Shown here: piece by piece, positions 34,959-44,013 of the stretch
Layout: every line of letters starts with the position of its first letter
Position numbering within the stretch: the stretch's first letter is position 1
Origin: Leifsonia sp. AK011
GTDB taxonomy: Bacteria > Actinomycetota > Actinomycetes > Actinomycetales > Microbacteriaceae
Assembly (NCBI RefSeq): GCF_013410945.1
Contig: NZ_JACCCH010000001.1
Coordinates: 2,790,001 to 2,854,000, forward strand
Length of the DNA stretch: 64,000 bases
Direction of reading: 5' to 3'
Made by a program: the position numbers and the translations under genes
Notes under the pieces: generated by a model
Databases searched by the model: none
What the model was told of the DNA's origin: nothing
The model's input: only the letters and a program-made list of their open reading frames with translations

Positions 34959-36053
34959 TCATTCCTCAAAGAATGCTGCTGCGGCACGCGCCCGGAACAC
35001 GACGTCGTCGAGGTCCTCCCCGCCCGCTGTGACATGCCCGGCTTTGCGCCCGGGCCGCGGCTCCTTGCCGTAGCCGTGCACCTTCACCGCGGGGTCCGCG
35101 AGCGCGAGCGGCACGCGCTCTGGCGCGACCCCGCCGAACACGTTGACCATGACGCTCCAGGGCTCGCGGCATCCGGTGGCCCCGAGCGGGTAGTCGAGCA
35201 CTGCACGCAGGTGCTGTTCGAACTGGCTCGTGGTCGAGCCGTCGATGGTCCAGTGGCCGCTGTTGTGGGGGCGCATGGCGAGTTCGTTGACCAGGATGCG
35301 GTCGTCGGTGGTCTCGAAAAGTTCGACGGCGAGCACCCCCGTGACTCCGAGGTTCTCGGCGACGGCCGTCGCGATATCGGCGGCCATGTCCGCGATCTTG
35401 CCGGCCGAACCCGGCGCGGGAGCGATGACCTCGGCGCACACCCCGTTACGCTGGATCGATTCGACGACAGGCCAGAGCGCGATGTCGCCGGAGGGGCGGC
35501 GCGCCAGCACCTGCGACAGCTCGCGCCGGAACGACACGAGCTCCTCCGCGAGGAGTGGCCCATCCCCGAACCAGTCGGCGACCTCGGCTGCGGATGCCAC
35601 GACCCGCACCCCCTTGCCGTCGTATCCGCCGCGCGGCGTCTTCACGACCGCCCGCCCGCCGTACTCGGTGAGGAACGCGTCCAGCTGTGTCTCGTTCTCG
35701 ACAGCGGCCCATCCGGGAACGGGCAGCCCGAGCTCGGAGAGTTTGGCGCGCATGAGGAGCTTGTCCTGCGCGTAGAGGAGTGCATCCGGGCCGGGGTGCA
35801 CGGCGACGCCAGCGTCCACGAGCGCGGCGAGGATGGGCTGCGGCACGTGCTCGTGGTCGAACGTGACCACGTCCACGGTCTCGGCGAAGGCGAGCACGGT
35901 GTCGAGGCCGCGGTAGTCGCCCACTGCCGTCGCCGCGATGCCGGCTGAACTGCCCACCGTCTCGGCGAGCACGGCGATCTCGAGGCCCAGCTCGACGGCC
36001 GGCGGCACCATCATGCGAGCGAGCTGGCCGCCCCCGATCACTCCAACGCGCAC
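34959..36053 (-). CDS. purK: N5-carboxyaminoimidazole ribonucleotide synthase
   Basis: About 364 aa, an ATP-grasp enzyme. VGVIGGGQLARMMVPPAVELGL, TFDHEHVP, KTPRGGYDGKGVRV (ATP loop) and VNELAMRPHNSGHWTIDGSTTSQFEQH are standard PurK motifs. It uses ATP, bicarbonate and AIR to make N5-CAIR, the substrate of PurE. The GTG at 36053 is chosen because AAAGGA ends 6 nt before it; a GTG at 36080 would add nine residues without a ribosome site. A GATAAT box lies just upstream of 36080. Confidence 0.93.
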   Translation of the reverse strand: MRVGVIGGGQLARMMVPPAVELGLEIAVLAETVGSSAGIAATAVGDYRGLDTVLAFAETVDVVTFDHEHVPQPILAALVDAGVAVHPGPDALLYAQDKLLMRAKLSELGLPVPGWAAVENETQLDAFLTEYGGRAVVKTPRGGYDGKGVRVVASAAEVADWFGDGPLLAEELVSFRRELSQVLARRPSGDIALWPVVESIQRNGVCAEVIAPAPGSAGKIADMAADIATAVAENLGVTGVLAVELFETTDDRILVNELAMRPHNSGHWTIDGSTTSQFEQHLRAVLDYPLGATGCREPWSVMVNVFGGVAPERVPLALADPAVKVHGYGKEPRPGRKAGHVTAGGEDLDDVVFRARAAAAFFEE

Positions 36054-36126
36054 AGTGATTCCTTTCGCAGACGTGGTCACACCATTATCCCGCCCAGCGC
36101 CTCGGCGACCGAAGTGCCACAGGGAG

Positions 36127-36196
36127 CGAGGGGCGTTGTCGTCTTATTGCGGCGGCTCTGTGTACTGCCAGAGCAATGAGACGACAACGCCCCTCG
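36127..36196. repeat. Long near-perfect palindrome between ugd and purK
   Basis: Arms 36127-36144 and 36179-36196 are perfectly complementary (18 bp), and the stem extends to 24 bp with one G-T pair (to 36150/36173) around a 22-nt loop. Within the loop GCTCTG and CAGAGC can form another stem. It could end ugd transcription, but it lacks a T tract and is much longer than a normal terminator. Confidence 0.75.
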
Positions 36197-36209
36197 GGAC
36201 CGGCACGTA

Positions 36210-37511
36210 CTACGGGCGACCGAGACCGCGATACTCCCAGCCGGCCTCGCGCCAGCGCGCCGAGTCGAGCACGTTGCGGCCGTCGATGATCGTGCGGCCG
36301 GCCGTGATCTCGGCGAGGGCCGCAGGATCGAGCTCGCGGTACTGCTTCCATTCGGTGAGCAGCAGCACGATGTCGGCACCTTTCGCGGCCTCCTCGAGGG
36401 TGGCGACGTAGTCGAGGTCCGGCTGCACACGCCGCGAGGTCTCGATGGCCTCGGGGTCTGTGGCAAGCACGGTCGCGCCGAGCGACTTCAGCCGCACCGC
36501 GACATCCAGGGCCGGCGAGTCGCGTACGTCGTCGGAATCCGGCTTGAAGGCGAGTCCGAGGATCGCGACGCGCGTGCCGGCGAGGTCGCCGCCTGCCGCA
36601 GCGAGCGCGAGCTGCACGACACGCTCGCGCTGGGCGAGGTTGATCGCGTCGACGTTCTTCAGGAAGTCCAGGGAGTCGCCAACGCCGAGCTCGTCCGCGC
36701 GGGCCATGAAACCACGGATGTCCTTCGGCAGGCAGCCGCCCCCGAAGCCGACACCGGCATTGAGGAACCGGCGGCCGATGCGGGCATCGTGGCCGATCGC
36801 GTCGGCCAGTTCCGTGATGTTCGCGCCCGTGGCATCCGCCACGACAGACATGGCATTGATGAACGAGATCTTGGTGGCGAGGAACGCGTTGGCCGCGACC
36901 TTCACGAGCTCCGCGGTGGCGTAGTCGGTCACGAGACGAGGGGTCTCGGCGGCGATCGCAGTGGCGTAGACGTCGTCGAGGGTGGCGACGGATGCAGCGT
37001 CCCCCGCCTTGACGCCGTAGACCAGGCGATCCGGCGCCAGCGTGTCCTTCACGGCGAAGCCCTCACGCAGGAACTCCGGGTTCCACGCCAGGGTCGCGCC
37101 GGCTGCCTCGACGGATTCCGAGAGTCGCGCGGCCGTGCCCACGGGCACCGTGGACTTGCCGACGACGAGGTCGCCCGGCCCCACCTGGGTGAGGAGCGCC
37201 TCGAACGAGGCATCCACGAATCGCAGGTCGGCTGCGTCGCTCCCCGGCTTCTGGGGCGTGCCCACCGCGACGAAGTGCACGGTCGCGCCCTTCGTTTCCT
37301 CGATGTTCGTCGAGAAACGCAGGCGTCCGCTCGCGACACCACTGGACAGGAGCTCGGGCAGGCCCGGCTCGAAGAAGGGGGCGGCGCCAGCCGACAGGCT
37401 CGCGATCTTCGCCGCGTCCACATCGATGCCCACCACGTCATGGCCCAATTCGGCCATGCACGCGGCGTGGACTGCCCCCAGATACCCACAACCGATTACG
37501 GAGATTTTCAC
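36210..37511 (-). CDS. ugd: UDP-glucose 6-dehydrogenase
   Basis: A 433-aa enzyme of the UDP-glucose/GDP-mannose dehydrogenase family. GCGYLGAVHAACMAELGHDVVGID is the NAD fold; KSTVPVGT, NPEFLREGFAV, and GVGFGGGCLPKDIRGF with the catalytic Cys are intact; the C-terminal domain has LGLAFKPDSDDVRDSPAL. It makes UDP-glucuronic acid, probably for an acidic sugar in the envelope glycan. GTG start with TAGGGT 6 nt upstream (leaderless). Confidence 0.93.
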   Translation of the reverse strand: MKISVIGCGYLGAVHAACMAELGHDVVGIDVDAAKIASLSAGAAPFFEPGLPELLSSGVASGRLRFSTNIEETKGATVHFVAVGTPQKPGSDAADLRFVDASFEALLTQVGPGDLVVGKSTVPVGTAARLSESVEAAGATLAWNPEFLREGFAVKDTLAPDRLVYGVKAGDAASVATLDDVYATAIAAETPRLVTDYATAELVKVAANAFLATKISFINAMSVVADATGANITELADAIGHDARIGRRFLNAGVGFGGGCLPKDIRGFMARADELGVGDSLDFLKNVDAINLAQRERVVQLALAAAGGDLAGTRVAILGLAFKPDSDDVRDSPALDVAVRLKSLGATVLATDPEAIETSRRVQPDLDYVATLEEAAKGADIVLLLTEWKQYRELDPAALAEITAGRTIIDGRNVLDSARWREAGWEYRGLGRP

Positions 37512-37517
37512 GCGTGA

Positions 37518-37523
37518 ACCCTA
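37518..37523 (-). promoter_or_regulatory. -10 box for ugd (leaderless)
   Basis: TAGGGT lies 6 nt before the GTG of ugd, and 9 bp separate that start from the end of the PH-domain gene. Confidence 0.45.
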
Positions 37524-38042
37524 TCTGATCGATGTTTCAGGAAAGTCACCGTCGGCGTCGTACTCGTCGTCATCCCAGTCCTCGCCCGGCGCGTCGTCGA
37601 CGAGATCGTCGATCGCCTCGGCCACGAGCTTCGGCGACGAGACATCCCTCAGCACCACGGGCCGCGAGGCCCCGGTGTGCAGCAGTACGTCCCCCGTGGC
37701 GAACACCAACTGCAGTCCGCTGCGGCGCACGGCAACCTCCTCGATGCGCGAGTGCCGAACCTCCTGCCGCTCGCGCACGAGGACGCCGCTGCGGAGGATG
37801 ATGCGCTCGCTCGTGATGGTGATGGTGCGTGCCATCCACCGCACCCAGGGCCCGACGCACCCGACGAGCACGATGAGCGCGGCTGCGCCGAGGATCGCGA
37901 GGTTCTGCCACTCCTCAGGGAGCCTCCCGTAACCGAATCCGATGCCACCGGAGACCAGGAGCAGGAGCAGCGTCGGCCAGAACAATGCCCTGCCGTGCGA
38001 CCGGAGCCGCGCGACGACCCATTCCCCGTCGGACGTCCTCAC
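37521..38042 (-). CDS. Membrane protein with bacterial PH-like (bPH2) domain
   Basis: A 173-aa protein. Two helices (about 20-37 and 46-65) are followed by a beta-rich domain with ITSERIILRSGVLVRERQEVRHSRIEEVAVRRSGLQLVF, the typical bPH2/DUF304 pattern, and a very acidic tail (residues 150-170). Function unknown. It overlaps birA by 4 bp, a pairing also seen in other Actinobacteria near the acc genes, so it may be linked to envelope lipid metabolism. Confidence 0.75.
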   Translation of the reverse strand: MRTSDGEWVVARLRSHGRALFWPTLLLLLVSGGIGFGYGRLPEEWQNLAILGAAALIVLVGCVGPWVRWMARTITITSERIILRSGVLVRERQEVRHSRIEEVAVRRSGLQLVFATGDVLLHTGASRPVVLRDVSSPKLVAEAIDDLVDDAPGEDWDDDEYDADGDFPETSIR

Positions 38043-38758
38043 ACGACCCTCACGTGCGTCACGTCACCCGCGGCGACCGCGAACTCGCCAGACCCGTCAC
38101 GCACGACGAGCCTGCCGTCGGTGTCGATGGATGCCGCGATCCCCTCGCGCACGGATCCCCCCGGCAGCTCGACCCGCACCTCGCGGCCGAGAGTGCCACA
38201 CGCGTCGGAGACGGCCTGCCGCAGCCCGCCCTCCGCGTCGAGTCCGGACGCCACGAACCCCTCCCACAGCGCGACGAACTCCGTGAGGTACCGGTCGAGC
38301 GCCCGCTCGACGAGTCCGGAGGGGTCGGCGCCCTCGATCACGAGCGACGTCGCTGTCGGCACGGGCAGCTGCTGTTCCGTCATCCCGAGATTGAGCCCGG
38401 CACCGATGACGGCACCCCCGCCGACGATCTCGCCGAGGATGCCGGAGACCTTGCGCTCCCCGATGAGCACGTCGTTCGGCCATTTGAGCGTCGCTCCGGG
38501 CGGCTCGATGAGACCTCGCACCGCCCGCGTCATCGCGAGACCCGTGAGGAGCGGCAGCCATGCGCTCCCCTGTGCGACGTAGATCGACACGGCGAGGGCA
38601 GAGCCGTCCGGTGCGACCCAGGCGCGCCCGAGCCGACCACGGCCCGCGGTCTGGTCGGTCGTCGCGAGCACCGTCAGGTCAGCGAGCGGGGCAACGGATG
38701 CCCGGCGCACCAGCTCCGCATTGGTCGAGTCGATCGTGCCCACCCATTCCACGTGCAT
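38039..38758 (-). CDS. birA: Biotin--[acetyl-CoA-carboxylase] ligase
   Basis: A 239-aa ligase without the N-terminal helix-turn-helix of bifunctional BirA, so it should only biotinylate. STNAELVRR, TDQTAGRGRLGRAWVAPDGSAL (the GRGRxGR biotinyl-AMP loop) and KWPNDVLIGERKVSGILGE (active-site Lys) are present. It would biotinylate Lys549 of the AccA3-like subunit encoded at 46748-48502. ATG with TAGCCT 6 nt upstream, divergent from accD5. Confidence 0.93.
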   Translation of the reverse strand: MHVEWVGTIDSTNAELVRRASVAPLADLTVLATTDQTAGRGRLGRAWVAPDGSALAVSIYVAQGSAWLPLLTGLAMTRAVRGLIEPPGATLKWPNDVLIGERKVSGILGEIVGGGAVIGAGLNLGMTEQQLPVPTATSLVIEGADPSGLVERALDRYLTEFVALWEGFVASGLDAEGGLRQAVSDACGTLGREVRVELPGGSVREGIAASIDTDGRLVVRDGSGEFAVAAGDVTHVRVV

Positions 38759-38764
38759 CCGCCA

Positions 38765-38770
38765 AGGCTA
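38765..38770 (-). promoter_or_regulatory. -10 box for birA (leaderless)
   Basis: TAGCCT lies 6 nt before the ATG of birA. Confidence 0.45.
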
Positions 38771-38850
38771 GTCATGCGGTGTGGCTCCAGGGCCAAGAAA
38801 CGGGCGAAAGCGATGTAGGCGATCACCAAAGGCTCGCGCCCGGCCCTCGG

Positions 38851-38856
38851 TAGAGT
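38851..38856 (+). promoter_or_regulatory. -10 box for accD5-accE (leaderless)
   Basis: TAGAGT lies 6 nt before the GTG of the carboxyltransferase gene. Confidence 0.5.
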
Positions 38857-38862
38857 GGCAAG

Positions 38863-40461
38863 GTGACCGAGCAGACCCACACGCCCGACCTCTCCACGAC
38901 AGCTGGACGCATCGCCGACCTCAAGGTGCGGTATCACGAAGCCGTGACCGCGAGCGGCGAGGCCGCCATCGAGAAGCAGCACGCGAAGGGCAAGAAGACC
39001 GCCCGCGAGCGCATCGAGCAGCTCCTCGACCACGGTTCGTTCGTCGAACTCGACGAGTTCGTGCGGCATCGCACCCACGCGTTCGGCATGGAGAAGAAGC
39101 GGCCGTACGGTGACGCGGTCGTCACCGGTCTCGGCACCATCCACGGCCGCCAGGTCGCCGTGTACTCGCAGGACTTCACGATCTTCGGCGGCTCCCTCGG
39201 CGAGGTCGCCGGCGAGAAGATCATCAAGGTCATGGACCACGCGCTCAAGACGGGTGTTCCGATCATCGGCATGCTCGACTCCGGTGGTGCCCGCATCCAG
39301 GAGGGTGTCGTCGCGCTCGGCAAGTACGGCGAGATCTTCCGCCGCAACACCCAGGCCTCCGGCGTCATCCCGCAGATCTCGATCGTGATGGGTCCGGCCG
39401 CTGGCGGCGCCGTCTACTCCCCGGCCCTCACCGACTTCGTCATCATGGTCGACAAAACCAGCCAGATGTTCGTGACCGGTCCCGACGTCATCAAGACCGT
39501 CACCGGCGAGGACGTCGGCATGGAGGAGCTCGGCGGCGCGCTCACCCACAACAAGGTGTCCGGTGTCGCCCACTACCTCGCGAGTGATGAGGATGACGCG
39601 CTCGATTACGCTCGCGCGCTCATCAGCTTCCTCCCCGACAACAACCTGTCCGACCCGCAGGTCTACGACAGCGATGTCGAGCTCGAGATCACCGACGAGG
39701 ATCGCAAGCTCAACTCGATCGTGCCCGACTCCCCCAACCAGCCCTACGACGTGAAGACGATCATCGAGCACATCGTCGACAACGGCGACTTCCTCGAGAC
39801 GCAGCCGCTCTTCGCGCCGAACATCGTCGTCGGTTTCGGTCGGGTCGAGGGCCGCACGGTCGGTGTCATCGCCAACCAGCCCTCCGCGATGGCCGGAACC
39901 CTCAACATCGAGGCTGGCGAGAAAGCAGCGCGCTTCCTCCGCTTCTGCGACGCGTTCAGCATCCCGATCCTCACGCTCGTCGATGTCCCCGGTTACCTGC
40001 CCGGCACTGACCAGGAGTGGACCGGCGTCATCCGCCGTGGTGCGAAGCTGCTGTACGCCTACGCGGAGGCGACCGTTCCCCTCGTGACGGTCATCACCCG
40101 CAAGGCCTACGGCGGCGCGTACATCGTCATGGGGTCCAAGCAGATGGGCGCCGACCTCAACTACGCGTGGCCTACCGCAGAGATCGCCGTCATGGGCGGC
40201 CAGGGTGCCGTCAACATCCTCTACCGCGGCGAGATCAAGGCCGCGGAGGAGGCTGGCGAGGATGTCGCGGCGGTACGCACACGCCTCGCCAACGAGTACA
40301 CCTACAACGTGGCATCCCCGTTCCTCGCGGCCGAGCGCGGCGAGCTCGACGGCGTGATCGAACCGGCGGCCACACGCGTCGCCGTCGTGAAGGCACTGCG
40401 GGCGCTGCGCACCAAGCGCGCGAGCCAGCCCGCGAAGAAGCACGGGAACATCCCGCTGTGA
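38863..40461 (+). CDS. accD5: Acyl-CoA carboxylase carboxyltransferase (beta) subunit
   Basis: A 532-aa biotin-dependent carboxyltransferase. The acyl-CoA site shows [21 protein letters not shown] and [17 protein letters not shown]; the biotin-side domain shows [28 protein letters not shown] and [16 protein letters not shown]. It transfers CO2 from carboxybiotin to acetyl- or propionyl-CoA, giving precursors for fatty acids. The birA-accD5-accE-maf-accA3 neighbourhood matches that of mycobacteria. GTG start, probably leaderless. It overlaps accE by 4 bp. Confidence 0.93.
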   Translation: MTEQTHTPDLSTTAGRIADLKVRYHEAVTASGEAAIEKQHAKGKKTARERIEQLLDHGSFVELDEFVRHRTHAFGMEKKRPYGDAVVTGLGTIHGRQVAVYSQDFTIFGGSLGEVAGEKIIKVMDHALKTGVPIIGMLDSGGARIQEGVVALGKYGEIFRRNTQASGVIPQISIVMGPAAGGAVYSPALTDFVIMVDKTSQMFVTGPDVIKTVTGEDVGMEELGGALTHNKVSGVAHYLASDEDDALDYARALISFLPDNNLSDPQVYDSDVELEITDEDRKLNSIVPDSPNQPYDVKTIIEHIVDNGDFLETQPLFAPNIVVGFGRVEGRTVGVIANQPSAMAGTLNIEAGEKAARFLRFCDAFSIPILTLVDVPGYLPGTDQEWTGVIRRGAKLLYAYAEATVPLVTVITRKAYGGAYIVMGSKQMGADLNYAWPTAEIAVMGGQGAVNILYRGEIKAAEEAGEDVAAVRTRLANEYTYNVASPFLAAERGELDGVIEPAATRVAVVKALRALRTKRASQPAKKHGNIPL

Positions 40462-40697
40462 CCGATAGCGGAGCGGAGCCGACCGGTGCCGACGTGGAGA
40501 TGTCCCCGATCAGGGTCGTGTCCAGGAACGCGACCGCGGTCGACATCGCCGCGGTGACGGCTGTTGTGACCGCCGCACTGGAGGAACTCTCCTCCGAGCC
40601 GTCCGCGGAACCGGCCGAGGTGTCCGCATGGCGCCGGAGTCAGCGCGGCCTGCGTTCGCCGATCCACCCCGGGCCGGGAGCCTGGCGCCAGTCCTGA
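40458..40697 (+). CDS. accE: Acyl-CoA carboxylase epsilon subunit
   Basis: A 79-residue protein that matches the small AccE/PccE subunits by place and by two pieces: the N-terminal strand [26 protein letters not shown] and the basic Ser/Trp-rich tail [24 protein letters not shown]. These subunits bridge AccA and AccD and raise activity. GTG start overlapping the accD5 stop (GTGA). A 411-bp region without a protein gene follows. Confidence 0.85.
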   Translation: MTDSGAEPTGADVEMSPIRVVSRNATAVDIAAVTAVVTAALEELSSEPSAEPAEVSAWRRSQRGLRSPIHPGPGAWRQS

Positions 40698-41109
40698 TCC
40701 ACGGGCCCACAACGGGATGCGCAGCAGCCACGGAGCATCCCGTCATGTTCTCGCGGCCGTGACGGAGGATTCCGTCGGTGAGACCGAATTTGTACCCCGG
40801 ATCAGGATCGGCGTTGTGGAGCTCAGGGCGAAGCAACCAGAATATTGCTGGGCTGCAACCCGAACGACGTACCCCGGTGTCCCCCAAAAGGATGACTAGC
40901 GCACCTGCGGCAAGGGGTGCAGTATTGATCGTGCTAGGTGTCTCATCGAGGCACAACCAGGTAGTGGCCGACTAGGGTAAGCGGGCCAGTACCTTGGGGG
41001 CGGGTCAGGGCGATATTCGGGTTATCGCCCTGACCCGAATCATTTAAGCCCCTGTCTACCGGGGCCTCACCAGCACCTGCGTGTGTTCGCTCGAGGGTTC
41101 GCCGGGACT
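40698..41109. other. AT-richer intergenic region, possible non-coding RNA
   Basis: No convincing protein gene is seen. The stretch from about 40780 to 41000 is AT-richer and has several short self-complementary pieces, for example GTGTCTC/GAGGCAC around a 3-nt loop near 40939-40955. It ends in the strong hairpin at 41001-41037. It could hold a structured RNA read on either strand or be a long decayed spacer. It does not match tmRNA, RNase P RNA or SRP RNA landmarks that I know. Confidence 0.35.
41001..41040. terminator. Strong hairpin with a competing alternative stem
   Basis: 41001-41014 pairs perfectly with 41024-41037 (14 bp, 15 with A-T at the loop). The loop bases ATTCGGG (41015-41021) can instead pair with CCCGAAT (41034-41040), giving two mutually exclusive stems. 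It sits between converging genes, 69 bp from the lipoprotein stop, so it is probably a bidirectional terminator; a switch is possible. Confidence 0.6.
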
Positions 41110-41616
41110 TCAGCAGTGGCCACTCGGGCTCGGGCCCGTGACGGAGAACGCGTCGACGAGATAGCTCGCGCCGCCATCGTCCGTTCTCACCGAGACGTAG
41201 CCGGCCGTGCCGTCGTCACCGTCTGCACTCACCTGGAGTCTCGCCGCTTCTCCGCCGTCCTCGGCGGCGTCGACGGCTCCGAGGGAATCCTCGGCCTCCC
41301 CGACGTTCTCCAGTGCTGCGTCGAAGCCCGCGATCACGATCCCCAACTTGTCGCGGTCGTAGTCGAGGTACTCCGGATCGACCGAGGTTTCCGCGGGAAG
41401 ACTCTCGAGCCGCTGCGCGTAGTACTCGCGCCACTCCTGTAGTGCTGCGGCGCGAGTTGTGGCATCCGTCGTGCCGGCGACGTCCATCGACTCGCCCACC
41501 GTGCAGTGGCCAGCGGGAACCCAGGCCCCGTCAGACGAGAAGCTCCCGCACGCGGAGAGCACGAGCACGACGGCCAGTCCGAGTGGCGCCGCAAGGACAG
41601 TTCGGGGGGATGTCAC
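41110..41616 (-). CDS. Small lipoprotein of unknown function
   Basis: A 168-aa protein with a lipoprotein signal (hydrophobic helix and lipobox LSAC, Cys about 23), so it should be anchored outside the membrane. The mature part is acidic, begins with SFSSDGAWVPAGHC, and includes a helical stretch (RAAALQEWREYYAQRLESL). I do not recognise a domain. It lies 73 bp downstream of the degenerate kinase gene in the same direction. Confidence 0.65.
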   Translation of the reverse strand: MTSPRTVLAAPLGLAVVLVLSACGSFSSDGAWVPAGHCTVGESMDVAGTTDATTRAAALQEWREYYAQRLESLPAETSVDPEYLDYDRDKLGIVIAGFDAALENVGEAEDSLGAVDAAEDGGEAARLQVSADGDDGTAGYVSVRTDDGGASYLVDAFSVTGPSPSGHC

Positions 41617-41689
41617 ACCAGAAGGCTAGCGACGCTCACTGTAACCCGGCGCAGATTCACAGCGATCTCCGGGGCAGACCGACAGGCTG

Positions 41690-42736
41690 CTACGCCTCGG
41701 CCGGAACGGTCACCGAACGGGGGATCTCCAGCCAGAGATCGACCTCGTCGTCCTCGAGCGAATCCTGGCCGAGTGCCACAGCCTCGCCATCGGCGACAGT
41801 GCGGAGCCCGACGACGGTGACGGCGACCTCCGAGCCCTCCGGCACGGTGCGGGCGATGACCTTGTCGGCCTTCGTCTCGTGCAGCGCCACCGCGAGGCGG
41901 TTGAGCACGCGATCGAGGTCCTGTTCCGACAGGTCGTCAATGCCACCCTCGTCGAGTAGCGTCACGGTGATCCCTCGGCGGCGCGCGTTCATGACCTCAT
42001 CGCGCACCGCGTCGTTGAGAAGCTTGCGCCCGCGGATCTCGTCGCGGATCGCACCCTCGAGATGCAGGCACTCCTGTCGTTGGGCATCGGTGAGCTCGCC
42101 ACCGCTGTCCTGGATCTGCCGCAGCATCCCGAGGGCCATCGCGCTCGTCTGGCCGAGGCGGAACTGGCGCTCGTAGACGTGAGCCTCCTGCGCGGCCTGC
42201 CAGTCGGTGGCCTCGCGCTCGGCGAGCGCGAACCGATGCGCGTCCTTGGAGGCCTTCGCGAGCGCTGTGCTGAGCACGTGCGAGACGGCGACCCACGAGG
42301 CGCTGCCGACGATGCCGAGGGCGAACAGCCCCGGACCGACCAGCACCGCGGACTGCACAACGAGGAACCCGATGCCGAGCCAGGCGAAGGAATGCCTGAG
42401 CCTCGTCGAGGTGATCGTCAACAGGGTTCCGCTCGCCGCAACGTACCAGCTCGCGTACCCGGGGCCACCCGGCCCGGTGAAGTCGAGCTCATTGGAGACC
42501 AGGAGAGTGATGGCGACCACGATGGCGAAGTTGAAGGCGGCCATCCAGATCGGCATCCTGATGGGGCCGATGGGCAGAAGGCTGATGATCGTGGCGATCG
42601 CGTAGAGCGCCATCGCCACGAAGACGGGCACGGGGTTGCGCGGCATATCGATCGTGTACGTCGCGAGCACGAGGTGGTAGGCCGAGAACAGTGCGGCGAT
42701 GCCGACGATCAGGTAGCGGGGAACTCCGATTCTCAC
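41690..42736 (-). CDS. Degenerate sensor-kinase-like membrane protein
   Basis: A 348-aa protein with about five or six N-terminal helices and a cytosolic part whose order (dimerisation-like helices QFRLGQTSAMALGMLRQIQ, then LEGAIRDEIRGRKLLNDAVRDEVMNARRRGITVTLLDEGG) resembles NarL-type histidine kinases. The phospho-acceptor His, the N-box Asn and the glycine-rich ATP boxes are missing (LNRLAVALHETKADKVIARTV stands in their place). It overlaps the true kinase gene by 4 bp and may be a regulatory partner of it. Confidence 0.65.
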   Translation of the reverse strand: MRIGVPRYLIVGIAALFSAYHLVLATYTIDMPRNPVPVFVAMALYAIATIISLLPIGPIRMPIWMAAFNFAIVVAITLLVSNELDFTGPGGPGYASWYVAASGTLLTITSTRLRHSFAWLGIGFLVVQSAVLVGPGLFALGIVGSASWVAVSHVLSTALAKASKDAHRFALAEREATDWQAAQEAHVYERQFRLGQTSAMALGMLRQIQDSGGELTDAQRQECLHLEGAIRDEIRGRKLLNDAVRDEVMNARRRGITVTLLDEGGIDDLSEQDLDRVLNRLAVALHETKADKVIARTVPEGSEVAVTVVGLRTVADGEAVALGQDSLEDDEVDLWLEIPRSVTVPAEA

Positions 42737-44013
42737 GCCAGTTCCTCCTCGTCGTAGCCGATGAGGGGCTCTGGGACGGGAAGCGCTGTCGGGTGAAGGT
42801 AGGGCCAGCGGATCGTGATGATCGTGCCCTCCCCCGGGGCTGACTGGATGACTGCGCGTCCCTCGGCGTTGGCCACGCGTTCGATGATCGAGACGCGAAC
42901 GCCGAGCCGCTCCGTGGGGATGTCGGCAAGCCGGAAGCCCGCGCCCGTGTCGGCGATCACCACCTCGATGCCACCGGGGCGCACGCCGCGGATCGCCACC
43001 CAGCGCGTGACGTTCCCCTCCCCAGCGTGCTGGAGGCTGTTGACCATCGCCTGCACCGTTGCCGCGTAAATGGCGTCAGCTGATTGCACGGGCAGTGACG
43101 CCGTGCCGATGCTGCGCACCCGCAGCTCCCAGGGGCTGGAGAGCGAGGACGCCGCCTCGGTGATGCGATCGACGAGCGTCGTGAAGCGCACCGTCGTGTC
43201 ATCCTCCGGCGAGGCACCGGCGGCGTCGCGGAGATGACCGATGGCGTTGCCCGCCATCGTCGCCGCGAGTTCCTTGGCCTGGGGCGTGTACGCACGCGCG
43301 GCCGAGATGAGGGTCGTGAGCACACTGTCGTGCACAATTGAGTCGACCTGCACCCGTTCGACCTCGGTGGCGTGCTGGCGGACCGCGTGGCTGTACCGTT
43401 CGAGGGCGGTCGCCTGCGCGGCATCCACCGAGGACGCCGCCTGCCGAAGCATCGTGACGATGATGAGCACCGCACCACCGAGGATGAGCGCGTACATGCC
43501 CTCGAGCACGGCGAGCTCCCAGCCCGCGTTGCCGCCGACGGGCGTCGCCCGAATGGTCGAGTAGATCACGGACGTCAGGACCAGATAGCCGGTCGCAATG
43601 CGCCAGGTGAAGGCGATCGCCGCCATCGCCGTGGCCACGGTGATGAGGTAGTTGAGCCAGTGGATGCCACCGAAGATGTCGGCACCGGGAAGCACGGCAA
43701 GGGGCCAGGAGACGAGTACAACGAAGTAGGTGATCGCGAAGGTCCCGTGGGCCTTGCGCACCCACACCTGCGCGAACGACATGATCACCACGAAGATCAG
43801 GAGCCCGAAAAGCACGGGCACGACGATCCACAACCAGATCGGGTACGCCTCGTCGAGTTGTCCCATCAGCCACGGCACCGTCTGGGCGCCGAAGACGAGG
43901 CCGAACACGGCGACGGACCGGGAGATTACCTTCTCGACCTGCTTGCGGCTGATCGGATTCCTGGGCTGCTTGCCCTGGGGCACAGGGCCGGGAGCGGCCT
44001 GCCTATCGGCCAT
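42733..44013 (-). CDS. NarL-type sensor histidine kinase
   Basis: A 426-aa kinase with about six helices in the first 190 residues, a dimerisation domain with DSIVHDSVLTTLISAARAY (His in VHDSVL) and a HATPase domain with AMVNSLQHAGEG (N-box), VIADTGAGF and GEGTIITIRWP (G-boxes). The start ATG overlaps the response-regulator gene by 11 bp. It would phosphorylate the LuxR-type regulator encoded just upstream. The signal it senses cannot be predicted. Confidence 0.82.
   Translation of the reverse strand: MADRQAAPGPVPQGKQPRNPISRKQVEKVISRSVAVFGLVFGAQTVPWLMGQLDEAYPIWLWIVVPVLFGLLIFVVIMSFAQVWVRKAHGTFAITYFVVLVSWPLAVLPGADIFGGIHWLNYLITVATAMAAIAFTWRIATGYLVLTSVIYSTIRATPVGGNAGWELAVLEGMYALILGGAVLIIVTMLRQAASSVDAAQATALERYSHAVRQHATEVERVQVDSIVHDSVLTTLISAARAYTPQAKELAATMAGNAIGHLRDAAGASPEDDTTVRFTTLVDRITEAASSLSSPWELRVRSIGTASLPVQSADAIYAATVQAMVNSLQHAGEGNVTRWVAIRGVRPGGIEVVIADTGAGFRLADIPTERLGVRVSIIERVANAEGRAVIQSAPGEGTIITIRWPYLHPTALPVPEPLIGYDEEELA

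Noticed and set aside
38674-40443. A 589-residue minus-strand frame opposite accD5
   Set aside because: Antisense shadow of a strongly conserved carboxyltransferase gene; its composition is Asp/Gly/Val/Arg-biased with no domain.
40717-40899. A 60-residue open frame in the accE downstream gap
   Set aside because: No ribosome site, no similarity that I recognise, and atypical codon use; the region looks non-coding.
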